A stretch of 64,000 nucleotides of DNA from Sitta carolinensis (Eukaryota; Chordata; Aves; Passeriformes; Sittidae). Below the pieces are notes generated by a model that saw only the letters and a program-made list of their open reading frames with translations, was not told the DNA's origin and did not search any database. The position numbers and the translations under genes were made by a program. The first letter of the stretch is position 1; the number at the start of each line of letters is the position of its first letter. Positions 35,502 through 47,859 of the stretch are shown here, in pieces. The stretch lies in assembly GCA_032173965.1 (NCBI GenBank), contig CM063292.1:8218001-8282000 (forward strand), given 5' to 3'.

Positions 35502-36185
35502 TGTCTTGGTTTAAGCCCAGATGGGAAGGAAGCCCCACAGAGCACAGAGCATGGGGTAGAGAATTGAACGTACAGGTGGGACAACCTGTATCCCTGGCAG
35601 TGCCCTCAGCCAGGCTGCACAGGGCTGGGAGCAGCTGGGACAGGGGAGGTGTCCCTGCCCATGGCAGAGGGGGCTGGATGGCCTTTAACATCCCTATCAA
35701 CCCAAAAAGCATTCTGTGGTTCCACGATTCCAAAACTTGTGAGCTGACATAAAGAGAGTTTCGTCGGTGAAGAAAAATTCTCACAGTGAATCAAATCAGA
35801 GGAACTGATCCCACATTTCCCGTGGGAAGGCAGGTGTCCACCATCTCCAGGAGAATGGACTCCAGCTCTCAGAACTGACTTTGAAAGACAAACATCACTC
35901 CAAGTTTCCATTTCCTCCTCCTTTCCCCAGTTTTAAACCTGGAGCCTGAATTACAGGGGTGGAACATCCCTTGGGTCAGCTGGGGGCAGTGGTCCAGGCT
36001 GTGACCCCTCAGCCTCCGTGTGCTGGGGTGGGCTGAGAAGCAGGAAAGGCCTGGGCTCCATGTAAGCCCTGCTCAGCAATAACAAAATCATCCATGAATT
36101 ATCAGCCCTGTGCTCAGGAAAAATCCCAAACAGCCTCTCCCAGCCCCTGCAAAGAAAAGTATCTGCCCCAGCCAATCCCAGCTCA
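35502..36185 (+). mobile_element. ERVL-type solo LTR, interrupted by a CR1
   Basis: The left end TGTCTTGGTTTAAGCCCAG matches the usual avian ERVL LTR start (TGTCATGGTTTAA...CCAG), followed by a decayed GGGGTAGAGAATTGAA segment. After the CR1 insertion, LTR sequence resumes: TGGAACATCCCTTGGGTCAG, GAAGCAGGAAAGGCCTGGGC, GTAAGCCCTGCTCAGCAATA and a terminal CCCCAGCCAATCCCAGCTCA. No retroviral genes are present. The end could be 36185 or 36191. I see no convincing target-site duplication (TTTGG on the left, GTCAC or TAAAT on the right), consistent with age or uncertain ends. Confidence 0.78.
35583..35737 (+). mobile_element. CR1 LINE fragment nested in the ERVL LTR
   Basis: A CR1 3' end is present: TGTATCCCTGGCAGTGCCCT, GGTGTCCCTGCCCATGGCAG, GGCTGGATGGCCTTTAACAT, ATCAACCCAAAAAGCATTCT and the tail TGTGGTTCCACGATTCC. 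LTR-like sequence flanks it on both sides, so the CR1 inserted after the LTR. Confidence 0.88.
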
Positions 36186-39100
36186 GTCACATAAATAAAG
36201 TGTCCACCAGTGCTTGGAATGACTCTGCTTTAGCATTTCCATGGTGTAGGACACACACTTGCCTTTCACTGATCCTTAAAATCACAGCAAAAATTCAAAA
36301 GTTGGCTTGGACTTTGGTATTTAGACATAACCGAACAGCTCTGGTTTTTCAAATGCAGCCATTCTGTGGGAATTATTGACAATAAATATAACTCAGTGTT
36401 CACAAATTTTGCTAGGTTATTTTGAGTTAAATGATAGACTAAATGTTGTCTATTATGATAATTATGCAAAGTGCTGATATATTTAAGCTCGAGGAAGGTA
36501 CTATATATATAACAATTATATATATATATATATATATATATATTTGAGGCAGAGTGACAGAAGTATAATTGTTAAGCTCAGTTTGGTGAAGTTAAATGTT
36601 AGCTAAGTGAGAATATAGAAGATGCTTTCCCACTGTATTTTGTTTGATACTATTACTGGGAAAAACAATCCAAGAAGTAAAAATGGAATGAGAAATTCCT
36701 GTGTGACTGAAGCAGTCGGCTCCTTTCCATCCAAGGTGAAGAAATTGAGAATTCCTGCCTTGGAATAGTCATTGGAACCTGCTTTGTGGGAACTGGCCAT
36801 GATTTACTTCAGGCAGAAACAAAGAAGTAAAAAATGTCCTGGGTCTGTTTTAATTATTGCAAGGATCCATATATTAGCTATCATTCCCAAACCATAGACA
36901 TCATCTGAATTATTCAGAGTGTGTCAAATAGTTTTCTGAAAACAAAAGAGAACAAAAACCTGAAATCAAAAGCAACAACTATTTTTTGGGGGGTGTAATG
37001 TTTTATAACCAAGAGGAAATGTTTCTACTCAGTATGAAAACTTCAAAACCTATGCATTCAATTCCCCACTCTGAGCAGATATTTGGGACAGGTAGTGAGT
37101 GCCTCAAGTCTCTCACAGCTGTCTTATGAGCTTTCTCATCTTTACCTCTGAACTGCAAACTAAATTCCATGTTAAAATTTACATTTTCCCCCTTGATTTT
37201 GGAAAGGAATGAGCATGAAAAGGCAGATGAAGTAACAACCCCACCCCAAAGAGCTCTGAGTGTCCTCTGGCAACACTTCTGCTGTTAATCCCAAAACTGA
37301 CCACTATTCTTGGCTCCACTGAGCCTTGCTCAGACACCCCACAGATCTTTTTCACCCTCAGTGTAAGCAGAAGGAGCATTTGCCTCCTGGTTCTTGCTTT
37401 GTTTAGCTGTCATTGTTCAATAAAGGAGTACAAATCCAGACAGTAAACTAATTAAAGAGTCTCAGAAATATAGGATAAAAAAGTAAAACATCTTTCTTTC
37501 TATTGCTGTTTGTGTTCTACGTGCTGAACAGGCTCATGAAGGATGTGCCAGTTGTGAAATGGAACCCAGGCAGGATGGATTGCTCAATGATTTGGACTCA
37601 TTTGCACTTGTTTCAAAGGTGACTCCATCACCAGTGTCTGAAAGACACTCTGCCCCTCAGTAACGAATGATTACAGCTAAATGAATCCCAGAGGTTTGTC
37701 ACTAATGCACAACAAAGGCATAAGAATGAGAGCTGTGGTTCAAGATCTATTTTTTATACCAGCATAATTTTTTGCTTCAGTGATCTATCACTAAACAACA
37801 GCTGCTGGGGTAGAGACTCGCTGCACTGCAGGAGCATTAGCAAATCCTTTAGTGACTGGGCACATGTGTTTGCCTCAGGCCCTCAAAAAAGTCACAAACT
37901 TGTGAAGGAGGACTGGCAGATTAATGTCACCTTCTTTCTGCAGGAGATTTGAAGATGTCAGACACGCTGGAATGACAGGCTGCAGTAAGTTTAGATTTTT
38001 AAAGGATTTCTTTTATGATCTAAGCACATGTGGCCAAACTCTCTTGCAAGGGGGAAAGAGGGAGGGGAAAAAAAAAAAAAGAGTAAACTTCAAACAATTT
38101 GGGATTTTATATATGCTGGCTCAGAAATTAAACTTTTGCAATGTCTTATAAGATGTTGGGTTTTTCCCCACTAGAGATCTATGTGCTCACTTCCAAATTC
38201 TTTAAATAGTTTTTCTGCCACTTTTGAAGCAAAAAGTATCCTAAAAAAGGCATCATTTAAAGGGTTCATAAGCACAGGAAAAAATCCCAGCTTTTTCTTA
38301 TATTAGATGCTATTAGTAGTCCATATATAATCAGCTTGAAGTAAAAGAAGTTACATGGATTTACTTGTTTTTCACAGAAACTCAGTATTCTCTTCATTAA
38401 TAACCACCTTTTTTTTGTCTCTTTGTCAATAATCATCATCTATGCCTGTATATTTCTTGAAAAACTGTAAGATAAAGACAATTAACCCAACACGCTTTTG
38501 AATCATCCAGAAAGATGATTTTTAAACTTCTCTTAAGCTTTGTGACCTGCCAGTTAAAGCCCTAAACCAAGCAAATTAAACATAATCTGAAATTTGAAAA
38601 CTTTTTATACTCCTTTTTTCAGCAGATGATTAGAAAGCTGCAGTGTCAACTGCAGGGGTTTCAGGTTGGAGATTTTTGCTTATGCTTGTTTGGTTTTAAG
38701 GGGTTTGTTTTGGTTTTTTAAGGTTAAGTTTCTTTTTTTCAAAAATGAAAAGATCTGGTCTAGAACACGAGACTGGTGCTGGATCGAGTGTTCAGCTTCA
38801 CTGTGTAGATGTCTTAACTGCTTATTCAGCACTAATTATACCCTCCAACTCAGTTTCCAGTAAAAGGCAGAGAAGCACAATGAATCCTGAAACACTCAGC
38901 AGATGTGGAATACCAGTAGGGGAATCCCTGTAGGGAAAAGGGTCTGTGAAGGCTTCAGCTCCATTTGAGGAACTGGCATTTATACATATGAGATAATAAG
39001 AGTTCAAAATTAAAATATCTCACATTGGAACTGCCTGGATAAGGAAGTTCTTGGTATTTCCATAATTATTTCTTGATGTCAGGAATTCTTTTGTATTAAC

Positions 39101-40135
39101 CTTTTAGTCCGAAATAAACTTGATGCCCGTTCTAAATGCCAAAAATTTGTGATGCAAGTACTTTTTTTGGAAATTTTCCTTCACAGCATTTCTCCAAGGA
39201 ATCCCCATACTCATCAGACCCATAGATCAGTTCTAAGAATCTGAAAAATCCACCTGCAGAAGACAACAGCTGCTTGTTTCATGATGAAGAACTTCAACAA
39301 AGCACACCAGGACATGAAAAGGACCAAGGGGGGCTGCACGTGGATCTAACAGCGCCTTCCATTTCCTGACTCCTCCTCTTGGAGGAACACAAATGGATTT
39401 GGAATCACATAAAAAACTGGGAGAGAGGGAGTGATGAATGAGTGATGGAGACCCTTCCCTGTGGAGGGAGGATCAGTTTGGCACTGCCATTTCCCCAGGT
39501 CCTACCAGCTGCATGTTGTGCTGCTCAGGGACAGCGTGCACAGATGTGCAGCCCTGAACTGAGCACTGAACAAAGGACTGTGAGGTTCAACTTGAAAGCT
39601 CAGAATATTTTGATGTTACAGTTCACCTTGTCACATGAAGCGTCCCCAAAGTTTTCAGCAGTGCCTGACATATCATAAAAAATGTATCTGGAAAAATCAA
39701 ATTTTAGTTTTGCTGCTGCTCTGATGCATGAAAGCTTATTCCAGCCAAAAAGAGCTGTATCATGCGATAGTGGCACTCCAAATATGATTTCTGGGATACA
39801 GAAAGCTATGAGAAAAGGAGATTTGTGTGAATGTAATGTATGAATTATTTCCTCTTTTACTTATGAAGTCCCAAGGCAGAGGTTTTTAGGACTTGGTTTG
39901 TAACTGAACTTCCTTTCTCAAATACAGCATTTAGAAACATTTGTTCAGCTCATGCTCAATAAATGCATATAATTGGTATTTACAAACTTGTTTATTCATA
40001 TTCCAACAATCTCAACTTACTTAATTATCATATGAATGCTTTCCAGTCCCAATAGAACATCTGCAAGCAGAATAAAAAGAAGTGACTATGTCTCAGCAGC
40101 CATAAGCTGGAAAAGATCCTATAACCAACCAGAGA
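36186..40135. other. Unique AT-rich non-coding sequence
   Basis: No gene was recognised. It contains the TA microsatellite at 36517 and a possible micro-exon-like signal pair at 37944-37984 (described separately as a finding). Confidence 0.5.
36517..36543. repeat. (TA)n microsatellite
   Basis: About 13 uninterrupted TA dinucleotides follow a shorter CTATATATATAAC stretch at 36501. It is self-complementary and likely length-polymorphic. Confidence 0.95.
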
Positions 40136-40205
40136 ATGAGAATCCTCGAGTGTTTTGGGTTGGAAGGGACCTTAAAGCCATCCCAGAGCTCGTAGGGCTG
40201 ACAGA
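40136..40205 (-). mobile_element. CR1 LINE, short 3'-terminal fragment
   Basis: AGAATCCTCGAGTGTTTTGG, then GTTGGAAGGGACCTTAAAGC and CATCCCAGAGCTC, is the conserved CR1 3' terminus read from the plus strand. Only about 70 bp remain. Confidence 0.88.
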
Positions 40206-40360
40206 TAATCAAGGAATGAAAAGAGAACTTAAGGAAATTCAGACACAACAAAAAAGCTAAACAGACTCTTTCCACCAGTGCTTACTGCAAATGTTTGGGC
40301 CACTGATTAAATGGACGACACAAAGCGATGCAGGGCAACGGCGAGTCCCAGCCAGGGCAA

Positions 40361-41410
40361 AGGAGAACCCCATTATTGCCAAGACAGGCTTTGAAGGAGA
40401 GCCCCTTATTGCCAAAGCCAGGCTTTTCAAAGAGAGCCCTTTTATTGCAGAGCCAGGCCTTTCCTAGGAGAGCCCCATTATTGCAAAGCCAGGCATTTGA
40501 AGGAGAACCCCTTTATTGCAAAGCCAGGCCTTTCCTAGTAGAGCCCCCTTATTTCAAAGCCAGGCTTTTCAAAAAGAGCTCCCTTATTGCAAAGCCAGGC
40601 CTTTGAAGGAAAGCCCCCTTACTGCCAAAGCCAGGCCTTGCCCAGGAGAGCCCCCTTATTGCCAAAGCCAGGCTTTACAAAGAGAGCCTCCTTATTGCAA
40701 GACAGGCCTTTCAAGGAGAGTCCCTTATTGCCAAAGCCAGGTTTTTCAGAGAGCCCCTTATTGCAAAGCCAGGCCTTGCCCAGGAGAGCCCCTTACTGCC
40801 AAAGCTGGGCCTTTGAAGGAGAGCCCCTTATTGCCAAAGCCAAGCCTTTCCTAGGAGAGCCCCTTTATTGCAAAGCCAGGCCTTTCAAGGAGAGCCCCTT
40901 ATTGCCAAAGCCAGGCCTTTCAATGGAGAGCCCCTTATTGCCAAAGCCAAGCCTTTCCTTGGAGAGCCCCTTCATTGCAAATCCAGGCTTTTCAAAGAGA
41001 GCCCTTTTATTGCAAAGCCAGGCCTTTCAAGGAGAGCCCCCTTATTACCAAAGCCAAGCCTTTCCTAGGAGAGCCCTTTATTTACCTTCAAATGCACATA
41101 AGCCTTCTCACTTAGGAGAGCCCCTTTATTTCAAGCTGGCCTTGAGAAGCCCTTATTGCAAAGCCGGCCTTTCCTAGGAGAGCCCCCTTATTGCAAAGCC
41201 AGGCCTTTCAAGGAGAGCCCCTTATTGCAAAGCAGCACAGAGGCCTTATTCAAGAGGAGGAGACCCCTTATTGCAAGCAGGCCTTTCAAGGAGAGCCCTT
41301 ATTGCAAAGCCAGGCATTTCCTAGGAGAGCCCCTTATTGCCAAAGCCAGGCATTTCCTAGGAGAGCCCCTTCATTGCAAAGCCAGGCCTTTCAAGCAGTC
41401 AGGCCTTTAT
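40361..41410. repeat. About 35-bp minisatellite, roughly 29 units
   Basis: The unit is approximately AGGAGAGCCCCTTATTGCCA followed by AAGCCAGGCCTTTCA. Variants have TTGCAAAGCC or TTGCCAAAGCC, and CTTTCCTAGG, CTTTCAAGG, CTTTGAAGG or CTTTTCAAAG at the junction, giving lengths of about 33-37 bp. The array is most regular at 40400-41070 and decays to the right, with irregular insertions near 41080-41140 and 41230-41280. Stop codons are rare in the plus frames, so overlapping spurious ORFs occur (up to 196 codons, EPLIAKARPF-like). It has no relation to the 6.7-kb array. Confidence 0.96.
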
Positions 41411-44400
41411 CAGTTACACGGTTTTAAATCACACCAAACATAACCCAACCCACCACCACTCAGCACAATGTGCACACGCCATGGTGACAGAACTTGCTTT
41501 AATTCCCCTAATCCAGCTGAGTCACTTTCCCATTTTCTGCTTAGCCAAAGCAGCAAGACCTGAGCCATGGTTTTACAAGGCCTACCTCTGTAAGGTTTTC
41601 ATATGTGCAACAATTAAATAATTCTTTAAAAATTACGAGTTCTGGATCTGTCTCAGTTTTAAGTATCAATTTTTAAATAAAAGGTTTCAGGAAGTAAAAA
41701 CCAGTCATCACAAGCTGACACTTGAAGAAATTATTCACCTAAAAGTTCTAATGTAATTAATGTAATTAAATATGAGCTTGCTGGACTCTCAGGATGATGT
41801 AATCTATTGGATAATGTTCTTCAACAACTGAGCAGAGGGTGATAAGTGCAACATCCTGTGTTTAAAATTGGACCCAGGGATGATTTCATGAGCACAAATG
41901 AGAAAATCTGACCCCTATACTAAGAAAGTTTGTAGAAATCTAAATAAAGGACAAAAATCATAGGCAAATTGATAAATCCAATAAATTTGCAGAGAGGGAA
42001 TCAAACATTCTGGATCCAATAGTTAAGAAACTGCAGGGCCAGGCAGATCCAGAGGATTATTTTAAATTTTTTTTCACATGATCCTTTTCTAAAGGCTCAG
42101 CAGAGAACAGACATGGCAATAGATAAATGAGAGGCTTGTCTTAAGGACTATTGACAGTTTAAATGATTGGATATAATGGATAAGAAAAAGACTTGTTGCC
42201 ATAATAGGAAAGGTACCAAGGGAATTGGAGAAAGATTTATGTTAAGACATTGGCTATTCAACACAGGGGAACCAGAAGAAAAAAGAATGCCAAGGTAAAA
42301 TTTTGTTGATTATACAGAATTATTCTGGATAATGAAAGAAAACAGTGATGTGAAAAGCTGTTGAAAGACTTCACAATACTAAGGGTAATAAAATAACAAA
42401 TGAAAAGAAATAATGCTAAATGCAAATACCAATGGAAAAGAATCAGCATCTCAGCATCAGGATATATATTTTTGCTACTATTTTCACTTGGGAGAAAGAA
42501 CTTCATTTCACTTTGGATTGTTCTTTGGATACATTCAAATGAGAGCAGAACTGTTCAGAAAGGGAAGTAGAGCATTAAAAATTACTGAAGAGAAAAAACA
42601 TTACTATGTCACTACATTAATTAGTCACAATCCAACAATTTTGATTACTTCAGCTTAAAATAAAAAGTAGAACCAAAAAAGATTTAAAGAGGCTGAGACC
42701 ACTGATATGAGCTATGAGACAGCATCTGTACAAGAAATTAAATAGAGAAGCGAGACTAAACCTCTTCAGATGGGAGCAGAAATCCCCTCAAGGGTCCATG
42801 ATAAATATTTATCACAACTTGTGTTTTTAAAAAAATCTATTATATCACAAAGGATTGCAGGAGGAGTAATCACTAAATTCTCAAGGAGAGAAAATGTACA
42901 GCACAACAAAATTAGAATTATTCATCATCCAGTAAGAAGCACAACAGTTCTGAAGGTGCAACCATTTGTAGAAGTTTTTAAACCTAGACTGTTAGAAATT
43001 ACAGGCTTATATAAAAGCAAAGATCGTATTTCATCTGCCCTACAGCATAGATGGGTTACTGGCCAGAGCTGCAATCAGGACTTTAAAAGAAAGAGACTTT
43101 TGATTTGAGCTGAATTTATTTTTAAGCTCCCAAAAGCCAACAAATAATACCAGCTCTGAAGTTCATTTACATAAGTATAAATATAAATATAAATATAAAT
43201 ATAAATATGCATTTATTTATTTATTTAATTTGTATTAAAGGTTTGGTGATTGCCTTCTAGGACCAACAAACAAACTTCAAAATGTTAAAAATCCAACTTT
43301 GATTGCATCTTGTTTTAGTCAGCAAAGTTTCCTCTCATGCTCTTAGTAGGTTACAGGATTTTTCTGCCCGAGCCTGTTTTCTCAGTCTAAAAGTTCCTAA
43401 CAAACTATTAATTTGCTATTTTCTGAGTGGAAAGGCGTGCTCCATATTTTCATCAAGATAAAGGATTCCAGACTGCTGGCAGAATATTGCAGCAGCCACC
43501 AATATGTTGGGGGAAAATACTATTTAATCAGAAGTAGATCAAAATACTTAATTTTGTTTGCATTTTTCAGTGATTTGACAGTGTTGGAGCAGAAGTCACT
43601 GTACTCAGCACTGTGTTCCACAAAAGGGAAATCAGACAATCAAAGTTATCAAAACTTTCTCAGGATGGTCATCAATTTTTTTTTATTGACTAGAAAATCC
43701 TGAGTTCCCTCAAAGCCAAAGTGTGAGCTACTGGGATTCCAGTGCATGTGTTTGCAAACCATCTGGTGGTTCCATCCTGGATCTGAATCCTCCCTCTGGA
43801 ATTCTTGAGCTGACATTACTGCACAGCACATCCCCTGCAGGGAAAGTCACTGAGAGTTTGCTATTTTCTTCTGGACCAACATTCCTGTGTTTGCAAACTT
43901 TGCCCTGCTTAATTCCAGGAGCACTTTCTGTAAGTATTTATGTTTGAAAAGATATTTAATAATTTCTCTACGAGTTTCTTCCCACTATATAGTGTATTTA
44001 TGCCTCATTACCTTCAACTGGCATTTGGTTTTGCTGAAGTTCTCTTCCGTTTTGCTCTACCTAGAATGTGTACCGGGAAAAGGAAAAGATTTTTCCTTCA
44101 AGTGACAGTTCTGTAACTCCTGTGATTGCCCTCTGGCTTTCACTACAATCACTGCCAGCTGAGCATGAAATCATGCTGCTGAAACATGGTGGCTTCCTTA
44201 TGAAAGAATTCTTGATTACATTGCTTTTACATATTTATTTCTGCATTAGATAGGAGGACTGGGGTGCCAGTAGGGTGGCACATTCTGACTAGCAGGTGAC
44301 ACCCCGTGCCATGAGCAGCAGCCTACACAATATTTACAGCAAATCAGGCCTTCCATGGCAATTAATTACCCAACCTAAACTGTGGGAAGGCCAAGTGACA

Positions 44401-45264
44401 CTGATTAAATCAAAGCAAAAGGTGTTACCTGCTCCTCCTCTGAAAGAACTCAGGTTCCCCATGGCTGCCTTTCCCAGCTTTAGGATCCTTGTACCTCAGC
44501 CTCAGCTCCAAAGTGGGAGCTGTCTGTAGGAAAATCAGCACATCACACCTTGCTGGTACAACTCTTTTGTACTGTTTGTTTGCTGCTGTTCAAATGATTT
44601 TATACACTGATTTTTGAAGCAAATCATATCAAATTATGCCGGCAATTCGATTTTATCTTCCTAAAACTCAATACAAATAGGGTCACTTCCACTGACAGAC
44701 ATCTGAATTCTTTATCCTAGAGGCAACTCATTTAGTTGTGATTGTGTCACTCACTGAAACACCAGCATTTCAGAGCACATTCAAATACAGCAGCATTTCC
44801 TGATTTTTCTTGATGCCTTAGGAGATGATGGGCAAAAAATCCAGCGTTCAGAGAGCAGACAAGAAAGCAGAGGAGTCTTTGCAGTCATGGACAAATTCCT
44901 TTGCTTTAGATGAATACACAGTAACAGAAAACTCAGAAAATATTTGTTCCTTTTAGGCATCCCAGCCCGATCTTCATTTTCTTAGCACGCACACGGCACT
45001 GCCAGTCAGTGCAGAGCTGCAGACCTCCCGACACTGGGGATCTGATTCTGCAGCTACTTCCATATCTAAACCACCACAATGAAGAAGCATCCTGATCTAT
45101 TGGATTGCTTTGCAGGATAAGACTCTGAAGATCACAATCTGCTCAATGGAATTCTCCAGCCCTAATCACATCTTTAAATAAAACATGCTTTGGAAAACTT
45201 TAAATGCCGAGTTTTTGAAATAAACAGCACAACTATAATGTATGGGATGTTTTTGAACAAGATC
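41411..45264. other. Unique AT-rich non-coding sequence
   Basis: No gene or large repeat was recognised. It contains the TATAAA hexamer array at 43176. Confidence 0.5.
43176..43208. repeat. (TATAAA)n microsatellite, 5.5 units
   Basis: Five tandem TATAAA hexamers plus TAT are followed closely by ATTTATTTATTTATTTAATT, which can pair with the array to form an AT-rich hairpin. The TATA-box resemblance is a by-product of the repeat. Confidence 0.95.
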
Positions 45265-45510
45265 TTAGAATCATAGAATATTCTGGGCTGGAAGGGACCT
45301 CAAAGCTCATCCCATCCCATCCCTGCCCTGTGCCAGGGGCTCCCAGCCCCAGTGTCCAGCCTGGCCTTGGGCACTGCCAGGGATCCAGGGGCAGCCCCAG
45401 CTGCTCTGGGCACCCTGTGCCAGGGCTGCCCACCCTGCCAGGGAACAACTCCTGTCTGATCTAAACCTGCATTCTGTCAGTTTGGAGCCATTATTCTCTC
45501 TGTTTGAACA
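45265..45510 (-). mobile_element. CR1 LINE fragment, 3' end
   Basis: The plus strand starts with the terminus TAGAATCATAGAATATTCTG, then GGCTGGAAGGGACCTCAAAG, and continues through the same GC-rich 3' UTR as the 26.1-kb copy. It ends with CTGATCTAAACCTGCATTCT and GTCAGTTTGGAGCCATTATT, which corresponds to the CR1 region upstream of the UTR core. Segment 45321-45448 is identical to the copies at 26.2 and 48.3 kb. Compared with the 26.1-kb copy it lacks the stretch between AACAACTCCTG and CTGATCTAAACC, so it is either another subfamily or has an internal deletion. Confidence 0.95.
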
Positions 45511-47734
45511 TTGTGACAATCCGTTTCATACCATTCAGTCAAAATTTTTATACTAATTTACAATCCTTGCAAAGGTTATCATACAGCGAGGTTGGGAGGG
45601 GGCAGAAGGAGGTCTAATTTTTCAGAAAAGGAGAATATAAAAATACCATAATACATGCAGTTCAAATGAAATCTTGACAGCTGCTATTCACAAATATTGC
45701 TGACATGATTTATATTATATTAAAATTCAGAATTACTGCGTTTTCATCAGTTTCTCATTTCACAGCTGGCATTTCATGTTGTCAGCATCCTGTGATTTAC
45801 AAGGCTATATGTAGTGTAAAAATGTTGGTTTAAATGGACAATCTCATAAGCATGTTTACTAATTGATATGCTAGGGCAACTTAAAATGTAAACATGCTGT
45901 GTGTTCCAAAAGCCAGAGTGCTTCCCAGAAGAAAAAACTGAACCTAATAGCTTCAGTTTCATTAAACTTTTATGAAAGTCCCCAGAAAACAGATATTCCC
46001 ATGCAAATTTTAAAATAATGGCTTAATTTGTGAAGTTACTTTTGCAATGTCAAAAATGCAATGTAAAATACATAAAAATTGGGATTGATACTCACTGCTG
46101 GGAGATATAGAAGCTGTTTAACCAGACAGACCATGGAGCCTTAATAAAGCATTGTTTTGTAATAATGTTTATGTAGGATTCATTGGGATATTTTCCAAAG
46201 TGATTTAAAGCAAGCCTGGCACAAAATGCAAATGCTCTATTCCAGCAATGTTATTCTTTATCTAAGACCTGTAGAAATGATGGAAAGGACAAATTTTCAG
46301 GGAATTAAGTCAATATTTTATACATTTCATCATGCTTCTCTATCCCAGTGCTCAGCAGGAATACAGCATACAACCTGCTTTTCCACAGTTCCTTGTGACA
46401 TAAGGCAGGAGAAGTTATCTGCATATAACTTGTAAACTTTGGGTAGGTCCAGAGACTTTGGTGGAATTCCTTAAGTAGAACATTAATCAGAGGAATAAAA
46501 ACACCTCTTTTGCCAAAGCTCTCCCATTTTACAGAAGTTACTATTAGGCAGCCCGAAGCCTGGAATAGCCTTCTATGATTCATACAATATTTTACCAGTA
46601 ACAAGACCTTATCCTAAAATCTGAGATATTCCAGAATATTTTGCAGTAAAGGTAGGAGAATCAGGAGGAAGAAGTGGCAAACTGATTCCAAGGCTATGGA
46701 TGTTTCCCTTTTCAATCCTCCTCCTCCATCAGTCAGAAAGAAATGGCCTGTCACTATGTCCAGGCAATGATCTGGCACCCTGCCATCATTTTTAGGTTTT
46801 CTACAGATATTTTGTGTTACAGACAACCATGAAAGAAGCTCTGATGGCATCACCAGCAATTCATCACCCTCCTCCAGTGATTTCAGTCAAATCCTTTCCT
46901 TTTCCTCCTCTCTCTTCTCCAAACAGAGTTTATTCCCATATTCTTTTTGGTATCATTGCAGGAACTTTTTTCCTAGTACAAACGTGGGGGGGACATTTTG
47001 TCTAGTCTGAATTTTTGACACATTTTGACACTTGATTGCTGCATACCAATAGTAAAGATGTTTGCCTTTTTTAGCATCACATCTTCAGATTTTCCTTCCA
47101 GTTCTGCTGGGGGCAGGTTTCCTTGCATGTAGCTGGAGTTTAAGAGGCTCACTGTGTCCTCCATAGGTCATATGAAAATCAGACAGCCAGAAATCTTTAT
47201 GGCTCATCCCTCTGCATAAGTGGATCATAATACAGCCTTCACTTTATCTGTAAAATCTTGAACTTTTGAATAGTGTTTTCAAAGCATATTTCCTTAAAAT
47301 TATGACAAACCTCATCCATCAACAAAAAAATGCTTAATGACTTGCACCAAACAGGACATGATCAAACCCAGGGTCTGAGAACCAAGAGACCAAAATATGA
47401 TAATAAAAATAGTTCTCTTTTTTGGGGCAGTAGGTAAAGCCTGCACATCATACAGCACTTGCCAAAATGAAAATGTGTAATAAGAAGTGTCCTGTGGCCC
47501 CACAGTGGTCATTCCAGAGGAGCACAAGCAAGGATAGCACTTGTAGGATATTGTCTATCTTACAGAATTTGTTCCTTAGCTCTGACACTCTGCCAGCTTA
47601 TAGCTTTGTACAGAAGTCCACATTTCTCCTAGCACAAGCCTAGGCATTCCTCATCTGAGATTTTTCTTTTTTTTCTTTGTGCACCTTAAGCATGAATTAA
47701 CTGGAATATGCTGATGTTAGAGCTCTGCTCTCAG
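45511..47734. other. Unique non-coding sequence
   Basis: AT-rich, with no gene or repeat recognised. Confidence 0.5.
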
Positions 47735-47840
47735 TGCCCTTGGGTGGCCCCTCCAGACCCTGCACCATCTTCATGGCCTCTTTTGGAAACTCTCTAGTGT
47801 CTTTTTTTATACAGTGGTGCCCAAAACTACCCCCAGGACT
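47735..47840 (-). mobile_element. CR1 LINE internal fragment, minus strand
   Basis: CCCTGCACCATCTTCATGGC, CTCTTTTGGAAACTCTCTAG, then GGTGCCCAAAACTACCCCCA and GGACTC match the minus-strand CR1 segment upstream of the 3' terminus. It is both 3'- and 5'-truncated and lies head to head with the following plus-strand CR1. Confidence 0.72.
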
Positions 47841-47859
47841 CCCCTCTGAACTGCCCTCT

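Noticed and set aside
40328..41443. Several ORFs of 66-196 codons with EPLIAKARPF-like repeats
   Set aside because: These are translations of the 35-bp minisatellite in shifting frames, not a repeat protein.
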